Assembly (NCBI GenBank): GCA_900542945.1
Contig: UQPI01000070.1
Coordinates: 1 to 10,111, forward strand
Direction of reading: 5' to 3'
Length of the DNA: 10,111 nucleotides
Origin: an uncultured Collinsella sp.
Lineage (GTDB): Bacteria; Actinomycetota; Coriobacteriia; Coriobacteriales; Coriobacteriaceae
Part shown: one piece after another, positions 1 to 4,479 of the stretch
How the letters are laid out: every line of letters starts with the position of its first letter
Numbering within the stretch: position 1 is the first letter of the stretch
Program-made: the position numbers and the translations under genes
The notes under the pieces: model-generated
The model's database searches: none
Told to the model about the DNA's origin: nothing
What the model saw: only the letters and a program-made list of their open reading frames with translations

Positions 1-1
1 A

Positions 2-67
2 AAGATCAAGTCGTCCTCGCAGACGCTCAAGCAGGAATACCTCGATACATACGAGGGAGATGAATGA
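2..67 (+). CDS. C-terminal end of an upstream gene (partial)
   Basis: An open frame enters from the left edge and stops at TGA 65-67. It encodes about 21 residues, ending in a hydrophilic, acidic tail (QEYLDTYEGDE). The stop lies just before the next start (TGACATG), as expected for two co-transcribed, coupled genes. Nothing in so short a tail identifies the protein. The frame of the following gene is also open back to the window edge, so this reading frame is favoured only by the coupling geometry and is not proven. Confidence 0.4.
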   Translation, partial: KIKSSSQTLKQEYLDTYEGDE

Positions 68-68
68 C

Positions 69-497
69 ATGATAGGCAAGAGCTACGTAAAGATTGTAAT
101 TGTTGGCCTTGCAATCGGTCTTGCAATGGTGCTATGTGCATCATTTGCGAGGTATAGGTCCGAGCAGTCGTTCATCGATGGCGCTGAAAATGGGTTTGGC
201 ATAGACGGGATGTATGTCGACGATGGCGCGACCAGGACGTCTATGGCGATTCTTGCAGGCGAAGACATGGAATGGCAAATCTGTAATGACGATGGCTCTT
301 GTCTGAGTGGTCGTTTGGGCGCAACGAGCGACCCGAATTCGTTCGATCTTCTCGACAATGATGGAGCGGATTGCGGTTCTGTTCACCTTTCATATGCATC
401 GCGAGATGGGATGGACGGCATCCTCTACGTCTCCCACGAAACTAACGATTTCAAGATGCGCAGAACTAACCGAGCGCCGGCTTTTATCGAGGAGTGA
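69..497 (+). CDS. small membrane-anchored protein of unknown function
   Basis: I do not recognise this family. From the chosen ATG at 69 it is 142 residues: a short basic N-terminus, one membrane helix at about residues 5-25 (KIVIVGLAIGLAMVLCASFA), then a mostly polar domain with cysteines at about residues 72, 77 and 102 and a predicted strand-rich end (HLSYASRDGMDGILYVSHE). The helix is followed by arginines (ARYR), so topology is unclear. The Cys in the helix has no good lipobox (Leu, not Gly/Ala/Ser, precedes it), so a lipoprotein is unlikely. An in-frame ATG at 60 would add three residues, but the GAGGGAG ribosome site at 53-59 would abut it; it is well spaced from 69. The gene follows the upstream stop by one base, suggesting coupling. 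Confidence 0.6.
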   Translation: MIGKSYVKIVIVGLAIGLAMVLCASFARYRSEQSFIDGAENGFGIDGMYVDDGATRTSMAILAGEDMEWQICNDDGSCLSGRLGATSDPNSFDLLDNDGADCGSVHLSYASRDGMDGILYVSHETNDFKMRRTNRAPAFIEE

Positions 498-502
498 GAA
501 TT

Positions 503-531
503 CCCGGCGGTCTGCCGATCAGGCCGCCGGG
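503..531 (+). terminator. possible GC-rich terminator hairpin after the small membrane protein gene
   Basis: CCCGGCGG (503-510) and CCGCCGGG (524-531) form a perfect 8-bp stem with a 13-base loop, starting 5 bases after the preceding stop codon. The position suits a terminator, but no T run follows, so a canonical intrinsic terminator is not supported. Its right arm is shared with the next inverted repeat, so the two hairpins exclude each other. Confidence 0.3.
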
Positions 532-576
532 GTATCGAACCCCGCATTCATCCGTACACACACGGATGAATGCGGG
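528..576. repeat. two abutting perfect inverted repeats, one with a 15-bp stem
   Basis: CGGGG (528-532) pairs with CCCCG (540-544). Read on the minus strand this is a 5-bp stem closed by the 7-base loop TTCGATA, which matches a tRNA T-arm. It overlaps a longer perfect repeat: CCCGCATTCATCCGT (541-555) and its complement at 562-576 around a 6-base loop, ACACAC. With the hairpin at 503-531 this makes a run of mutually exclusive stems. CGGATGAA also recurs at 584-591. I see no tRNA body next to the T-arm-like segment. The repeats are certain from the sequence; their role is unknown. Confidence 0.75.
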
Positions 577-599
577 AAGTGTCCGGATGAAATTGATAA

Positions 600-935
600 T
601 CAAGGAAACAAAGCCGTTCTGCCTGGGACGGCTTTGGCTTGGACTTTAACTACAACATCGCAATCGACACTTATCAGCTCGCGCAACGCGCATGGCCAAA
701 TCTCGGACGCTGGTGCATGGAGGACCTTCGAGATTTACTGGACATCCAAAACGACGACGCGCACCGCGTGCTCGCCGACTGCGAAGACGAGATGGCTGTC
801 TACAATGCGATCAGAAACGGCGTGAAGTCCGGAGAGCTTTCTGTGGAACCGCCGCGCCGTCGCGCGAGCCGACCGGGCAACCCGGGCAATCTGGTCCCGG
901 CTCTCCCGGTCGTATTCCTACGATATCGCCCCTAA
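600..935 (+). pseudogene. 5'-truncated DnaQ-like (DEDDh) 3'-5' exonuclease remnant
   Basis: The frame opens after a TAA at 597-599. From the TTG at 639 it reads like the C-terminal third of a DEDDh exonuclease of the DNA polymerase III epsilon/RNase T type. IDTYQLAQRAWP resembles the stretch that starts the last conserved segment, followed by MEDLRDLLDIQ and DAHRVLADCEDEMAVYNAI. This contains the Exo III signature H-x4-D (His codon at 762-764, Asp five residues on). The N-terminal Exo I (DxE) and Exo II motifs are absent, and the sequence just upstream is hairpins and stops, not exonuclease. After about residue 65 the frame becomes Arg/Pro/Gly-rich and ends at 935. I read it as a decayed fragment with no plausible activity. 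The family call rests on motif pattern alone. Confidence 0.5.
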
Positions 936-947
936 ATCACCAATGTG

Positions 948-1187
948 TCAGATAAAGAATGATGCAATGGTTATGATCAAGCATACGGCGGATGCGACGA
1001 CTGCGCCTTTTTTCCTCTCCTTTAGTCCGACGAATAGGGTTGCCGTAAAGTAAAGGGCGGAAAGGCAGTCTATGGCAAGCAAAACGAGTTCCTTGGGCGG
1101 TTTCAGCAAAAGGTCGCTAGCAAAGAGTAATGCAAGCAGGGCAAAGCCGATTGTGACCAAGTATCTCGATTGATTTTGCGACAGCAT
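948..1187 (-). CDS. small three-helix membrane protein, unknown function
   Basis: 79 residues, almost entirely hydrophobic, with three likely membrane helices at about residues 9-26, 33-54 and 61-78, and a basic loop (LKERKKG) between the second and third. The start is firm: AAAGGAGG lies 5 bases before the ATG. The gene begins 12 bases after the stop of the secreted cysteine-rich protein, so the two are almost certainly co-transcribed. A small polytopic protein directly behind a secreted peptide gene is the usual place and shape of a bacteriocin immunity protein, but no family motif confirms that. It could equally be a generic membrane protein. Downstream on the minus strand, GC-rich inverted repeats around 871-911 might end the transcript, but no U tract is visible. 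Confidence 0.7.
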   Translation of the reverse strand: MLSQNQSRYLVTIGFALLALLFASDLLLKPPKELVLLAIDCLSALYFTATLFVGLKERKKGAVVASAVCLIITIASFFI

Positions 1188-1199
1188 GGCAACCTCCTT

Positions 1200-1604
1200 T
1201 TAGAACATGCAAGTGAAACGTCGGCACGATGTCATTGCGGTTGCAAACAAGCCGCCGCCAGGACCGGTTGTCACGAGACCGGCGATAACTTCAGCGGTGC
1301 CAGCAAGGTAGGGATCGCGCAGGCAAGCCTCCTCCTTCGCGTTCAGCTTGACCTTGTGAGGGACGGTGCGGTTATTTGCAAATCCGTGAGAATCGCACCA
1401 CGCCTTGGAATATGAATCCGTGCAGCGTCCGCGCTCAAAAAGAGATATATCGTAATTTTCGTCGTAGTTGTCTCCGACGTAGATCTCGCTGCTCTCGGCG
1501 GGAGACCCCTCGTCGGCATAGGCTGCCGCAACGGGCACAAATGGTGTCATGACAAGGGAGAGGCAAAGAGCTGCTGAGACGATGGAGAGCAGGCATTTCT
1601 TCAT
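1200..1604 (-). CDS. Sec-secreted cysteine-rich small protein with Gly-rich hydrophobic tail
   Basis: 134 residues. Residues 1-30 form a clear Sec signal peptide: MKK, a hydrophobic core, and the cleavage site AYA|DEGS. An acidic, serine- and tyrosine-rich segment (about 31-57) follows, then a region with cysteines at 61, 70, 94, 127 and 132. Residues 99-126 are hydrophobic and glycine-rich (AGLVTTGPGGGLFATAMTS), and the protein ends CRRFTCMF. I know no family with this sequence. Size, secretion signal, multiple cysteines and a glycine-rich amphiphilic tail recall secreted antimicrobial peptides matured by disulfide formation, but this is inference. The start has AAGGAG 7 bases upstream and lies 29 bases after the full-length stop of the thioredoxin-like gene. 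The membrane protein at 1187-948 follows it directly. Confidence 0.7.
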   Translation of the reverse strand: MKKCLLSIVSAALCLSLVMTPFVPVAAAYADEGSPAESSEIYVGDNYDENYDISLFERGRCTDSYSKAWCDSHGFANNRTVPHKVKLNAKEEACLRDPYLAGTAEVIAGLVTTGPGGGLFATAMTSCRRFTCMF

Positions 1605-1633
1605 GGCTGGCTCCTTAATCTGGCCTTTGATAG

Positions 1634-2173
1634 TTACTTGATGTCGCCTCCTTCCGCTTTATATCCGTTGTATTTGGCGTATTTCTTTAATAAGGCAAGA
1701 GGTTCTTCCTCTCCTTCGGATAAGCCGATGATGTTTCCTTGATCATCCAGTATGAATACGGACGGAATATGCTCAAGTTCATATTGGTCATACACGGTCT
1801 TATCTTAATCTATGTATATGGGAAAGTCTCCTTCATGGACCGAGGCTTCTTCAATTGTGCTGTCCTCGGAAACAGTGAAAAGGTTCTTCCTTAAGGCTGC
1901 GAAAATATCAAGTTGTTGCATATCTTCTATGAGAGATTCGCAGTGCTGACACCACGATGCCCAGAACATCAAGATATTTTCCTCATTAGGTTTTAGCTTG
2001 TTAAAATAATTCACGTTTCGGCCGAGGCTGAAATTTTGGCCCATTTTAATGGACAAAGATGAGGGATAAGCATCGTGTTGCGGTTTGATATTGACGGCGA
2101 TTAAGGCGGCGAAACACGTCAGAGTCGCCAGAGTCAGTAAGGCGATAACGCATTTTCTCGGTTTCCAGCTCAT
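1634..2173 (-). pseudogene. membrane-anchored thioredoxin-like (TlpA/ResA-type) protein with an in-frame stop
   Basis: From ATG 2173 (strong site AGAGAGGG 7 bases upstream) the frame gives a short basic N-terminus, a membrane anchor at about residues 8-28, and a thioredoxin fold with the active site FWASWCQHC (Cys75, Cys78). At codon 123 there is TAA (1807-1805) directly after FPIYID. The same frame then continues for 56 codons without another stop to TAA at 1636-1634 and carries the rest of the fold: EHIPSVFILDDQGNIIG, with the cis-proline expected of thioredoxins. A single base change, for example in GAA, would explain the stop. The intact protein, about 179 residues, would act outside the membrane on cysteines of secreted proteins. 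The truncated 122-residue product lacks the cis-Pro and the last strands and should be inactive. The next gene downstream encodes a cysteine-rich secreted protein, a plausible substrate. Confidence 0.8.
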
Positions 2174-2193
2174 GACAGATCCCTCTCTCATGG

Positions 2194-2224
2194 TGAAACG
2201 CATACGTTTTGAAACGCGAGTATA
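2194..2224 (-). promoter_or_regulatory. possible promoter with GCGTTTCA direct repeats upstream of the thioredoxin-like gene
   Basis: On the minus strand TATACT (2224-2219) could be a -10 box about 46 bases before the ATG at 2173, but no good -35 hexamer lies 16-18 bases upstream. Just downstream, GCGTTTCA occurs twice (2217-2210 and 2201-2194) with a 16-base period, and a third copy lies at 2307-2300. AAACG-CATA-CGTTT (2196-2209) is also a perfect inverted repeat between them. These could be operator sites for the cluster. They are visible repeats without functional proof. Confidence 0.25.
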
Positions 2225-2402
2225 TTCGACACCTGACCTGTAGGCGAGATGCGTATCATGTTCGTAAGCCGCACGTCGCTTAGGTTCGACTGTTCGGTTT
2301 GAAACGCCTCCGTCGTTATCTATCATGGGGGCTTCAACGACAATGCTCTGAGCGTAACTGCGCCAAGATGGGCCGAATACTCCGCTCTGCAGCTGGTACT
2401 GC

Positions 2403-2457
2403 GGTATCGCATGGGGCCCGAGCATTAGTCCGACCCAATGCGATACCTGATTTTTTT
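2403..2457 (+). terminator. plus-strand intrinsic terminator without an obvious gene before it
   Basis: GGTATCGCAT (2403-2412) and ATGCGATACC (2438-2447) form a perfect 10-bp stem. The loop of about 25 bases can add three more G-C pairs (2414-2416 with 2434-2436). TGA and seven Ts (2451-2457) follow, the layout of an intrinsic terminator on the plus strand. No convincing plus-strand gene precedes it: frames between 2190 and 2450 are cut by stops. It could end a small or antisense RNA over the thioredoxin-like gene's upstream region, or be a leftover leader. On the minus strand it separates the gene at 2749-2498 from the cluster at 2173-948. Confidence 0.5.
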
Positions 2458-2497
2458 AACTACCAGTTCAGAGATTGAACCGAATCACAATGGCGCC

Positions 2498-2749
2498 TTA
2501 CAGCTTCGGAAGTTCCGCGTCTATCGTAGACAGGACTGGATTGTCGGAAACGCTGGTTTGAAGCCGCTTGTCCGGCAGCGCCGCCACGATCATCGCGGCA
2601 CTCGCAGGCGTCGCGAACACGATTATGAAGGCCAATTTCAGTCCTTGGTCCTCATATCCCTTGTCCATTGCCGCTTTGACAATAAGCTGCGCTGAAAAAT
2701 AGCAAGCTATGCCATAGCAAACGATTAAGGCCAAAATGATTAACCACAT
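2498..2749 (-). CDS. small two-helix membrane protein, unknown function
   Basis: 83 residues with two likely membrane helices (about 2-24 and 38-58), a short polar loop containing KGYEDQ between them, and a polar C-terminal tail of about 25 residues after AALPDKR. The pattern KGY, then a second helix ending near an AALPD-R motif, recalls a widespread class of small uncharacterised Gram-positive membrane proteins; this is from memory of the pattern, not a search. AAAGGGA sits about 8 bases before the ATG at 2749, supporting the start. It lies 324 bases upstream of the thioredoxin-like gene on the same strand, with a plus-strand terminator between, so a shared operon is uncertain. Confidence 0.6.
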   Translation of the reverse strand: MWLIILALIVCYGIACYFSAQLIVKAAMDKGYEDQGLKLAFIIVFATPASAAMIVAALPDKRLQTSVSDNPVLSTIDAELPKL

Positions 2750-2977
2750 GTGTATTCCCTTTCAATTCGGAGGCCTCTTAAAACGCAAAGCGCATGGATG
2801 CCGTCGATAAAAGCCGATATCTAGTCATCGGGGGTATGGAATTCAGCCGATGCCGACGTCTCCCCCGTGTCGACGAAGGCATGGACGTAGGAACCCCCCA
2901 TCGACCACGAACCGATCTAAGTTAGAGACGTCTCGGGGTCATCTGTGCGAATATTCACGATATCCTTCGTACTCGCT
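2750..2977. other. intergenic stretch with a possible gene remnant (minus strand 2901-2821)
   Basis: This gap separates two minus-strand genes. A 26-codon minus frame from ATG 2901 to TAG 2823-2821 reads MGGSYVHAFVDTGETSAS and ends in HTPDD. Its residue composition looks coding, and six open codons precede the ATG (after a TAG), so it may be the C-terminal scrap of a lost gene. There is no clear ribosome binding site, and I would not call it a gene. No terminator with a T run was found for the gene ending at 2978. Confidence 0.3.
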
Positions 2978-4222
2978 CTAATTTAGTTCCGAACGCAGCT
3001 GGGCGGCATCGCCGTAGCCCGCCTCGACGAGCTCGTCTAGATATTCCAAGCTCAGTAAATCAACGTTGTCATAGTGGTCCTTCACATACTTGTATTCCAC
3101 CCTTAGGGCGTCGGAGATGCTGCCGGCCTTCTTGTACCACTTGGCAGCCATTTCCAGATCGCCGTCTTTCTCAAGGGCCTCTGCATTGGAAAGTGCGGAC
3201 TTCACCTCCATCTCCGCCGAGTCGCCGTAGGGGGCAAGCGACTTGAATTCGGTATACGCCTTCCAAAAGTGTCCGCCCTCGTAAAGCGAGGTGGCCTCTC
3301 TGTACTTCATCTCGTTTCGTAAGTCTCCGATAGCATTGACCACTAGCGGGCGGCCTGCCGTTAGAAAGAAGATGAAAAGCAAGGCGAGGACCGCGGCGAC
3401 GCCTAGCAGCTTCTTCCGTCTCTTTTCCGATTTCGGCTCTAGCACGGCCAGCTTTTCCGAGCATTCCTCAGCACGCGCCTCGGCATCCTTCCATCCAAGA
3501 ACGCTCCCGAAAAGCCTTCTGGCTTCCCTCAGGTTTTCGATTTCCTCCTCGCCTGAAAATAGCGCGTCCGCTTTGTCGTATACGGATTGAGACCATTTAT
3601 CCGCCGCTTCGCACAGGGATTCTTCGTCTTGCAAGCTCGATAGAATATCTTTATGGCACCCGCACTCGCGACAGGTTTCCCGCCAGACGTTTATGCCGCC
3701 GCACGCACACACCCACCATCCCTGATGGAACTGCGCCTTGCCGCCGGCGATTCGACTGTCGGCATGCAGTTCCTTCAGCTGGCGGTCCCTCTCGGTCATC
3801 GCCTTCTCGATCATCGAAAGCGGTTCGCGCTCGGGCGCTTCGGCAGGCTCTCCGGTCGAGTGCCACTTCCCTTGCTGGGAGTCGATTTGAAGCAGCTTGA
3901 TGAAAACGGACTCGACGTCTCCCCTCGGCAGCGCCGTTGCCTTAAGGGCTCCCTGCTCGCATTGCGGCAGGTCTAAGTCTAGTTCCGAAAAGGGGACATA
4001 GCCTCTGGACCCATCGGCATAGTCGACATGGGCGATTCCGGAGATGGAGTTCAAGATATCCGCTGAGAGATTCTCGATCTTTATCTGCAGATAAGCCTCA
4101 GAGGTGTCGACGTTTCTCGCGACCTGGACGACCGTTACCATCGCCGGGCATCCAGGCTCCCATTTCAGCAGACTCGAATCCCCGGACCAGTCATCCCTGA
4201 AGACAACTTTATAGTTACCCAA
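2978..4222 (-). CDS. zinc-ribbon, single-TM, helical-repeat protein of unknown function
   Basis: 414 residues. Residues 1-120 look like a strand-rich N-terminal domain. Residues 125-165 are charged and helical. Residues 169-190 carry a compact metal site, WVCACGGINVWRETCRECGCH (Cys172, 174, 184, 187, 189), typical of a zinc ribbon. Residues 200-268 are helical and charged, ending in basic KSEKRRKK. A single membrane helix follows at about 271-289, and the remaining ~120 residues form TPR/Sel1-like helical repeats (YEGGHFWKAYTEFKSLAPYGD, then the related GDLEMAAKWYKKAGSISDA). The basic stretch before the helix suggests the zinc-ribbon side is cytoplasmic and the repeats outside. The start is TTG at 4222, chosen because AGGAGG lies 8 bases upstream. 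It is divergent from the pilin gene. No family name can be given with confidence. Confidence 0.75.
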   Translation of the reverse strand: MGNYKVVFRDDWSGDSSLLKWEPGCPAMVTVVQVARNVDTSEAYLQIKIENLSADILNSISGIAHVDYADGSRGYVPFSELDLDLPQCEQGALKATALPRGDVESVFIKLLQIDSQQGKWHSTGEPAEAPEREPLSMIEKAMTERDRQLKELHADSRIAGGKAQFHQGWWVCACGGINVWRETCRECGCHKDILSSLQDEESLCEAADKWSQSVYDKADALFSGEEEIENLREARRLFGSVLGWKDAEARAEECSEKLAVLEPKSEKRRKKLLGVAAVLALLFIFFLTAGRPLVVNAIGDLRNEMKYREATSLYEGGHFWKAYTEFKSLAPYGDSAEMEVKSALSNAEALEKDGDLEMAAKWYKKAGSISDALRVEYKYVKDHYDNVDLLSLEYLDELVEAGYGDAAQLRSELN

Positions 4223-4479
4223 TCACCTTACCTCCTGTATTCGCGGCTTTTGGAACGGCTTAGGCAATAAGACGGTTCCCACCAGCTTTCCAACTCAATT
4301 TTACTTACGCTACCTGCGAATTTGTTGAGCAACAAATTTGGATATGCGAGTGGTCGGTTAAGCCGCGCAGGCGTTGGACTAATTATTCTTTGCCGCTGCG
4401 GCGAGACCAGCGCAACCTTTTGGGATAGTCCTACGCTCGGCAATGCATCTACAAGCCCTGAGCGAAGGGAGTGTCGCAT
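4223..4479. promoter_or_regulatory. divergent intergenic region between the zinc-ribbon gene and the pilin gene
   Basis: About 257 bases must hold the promoters of both genes. I could not find a pair of good -35/-10 boxes on either strand. AATTTGTTG-AG-CAACAAATT (4319-4338) is a perfect 9-bp inverted repeat and a candidate operator. CCCT (4456-4459) can pair with AGGG (4466-4469), which would place the pilin Shine-Dalgarno in a small stem. A long untranslated leader or structured RNA ahead of the pilin is possible. I compared the region with the c-di-GMP riboswitch consensus from memory and saw no match. Confidence 0.4.
4319..4338. repeat. perfect inverted repeat, possible operator
   Basis: AATTTGTTG and CAACAAATT flank a 2-base centre (AG). 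It is AT-rich within a GC-richer context and lies about 95-115 bases upstream of the zinc-ribbon gene start and 140-160 upstream of the pilin start. The near-palindromic form with a short centre fits a dimeric regulator site better than an RNA hairpin. Function is inferred only from shape and place. Confidence 0.45.

Larger units (their letters stand above)
2174..2497. other. 324-base stretch without a supported gene
   Basis: It holds the GCGTTTCA repeats and possible promoter near 2194-2224, an inverted repeat GTCGTT/AACGAC (2312-2317 and 2336-2341), the plus-strand terminator at 2403-2457 and a short GTTCA/TGAAC repeat near 2466-2480. The minus frame of the thioredoxin-like gene stays open back to 2425, but that extension has no domain and a poorer start than 2173. 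A plus-strand frame from 2358 to the TGA at 2448-2450 encodes a cysteine-containing tail (PLCSWYCGIAWGPS) but has no usual start codon. Confidence 0.5.

Noticed and set aside
307..825. 172-residue plus-strand open frame
   Set aside because: It overlaps two better frames (the membrane-anchored protein and the exonuclease remnant), crosses the hairpin block and has no domain or ribosome site.
2174..2425. 84-residue N-terminal extension of the thioredoxin-like protein
   Set aside because: It has no recognisable domain and overlaps repeats and a possible promoter. The start at 2173 has an ideal ribosome site and is followed directly by a membrane anchor.
2380..2457. T-box riboswitch
   Set aside because: TGGTACTGCGG resembles the T-box core, but the GGG before it is missing, the A1 helix does not pair, no stem I was recognised, and no suitable gene follows. 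Kept only as a comment in the findings.
4340..4470. Cyclic-di-GMP riboswitch ahead of the pilin
   Set aside because: It would be expected for some pilin genes, but the conserved sequence blocks I know are not present.
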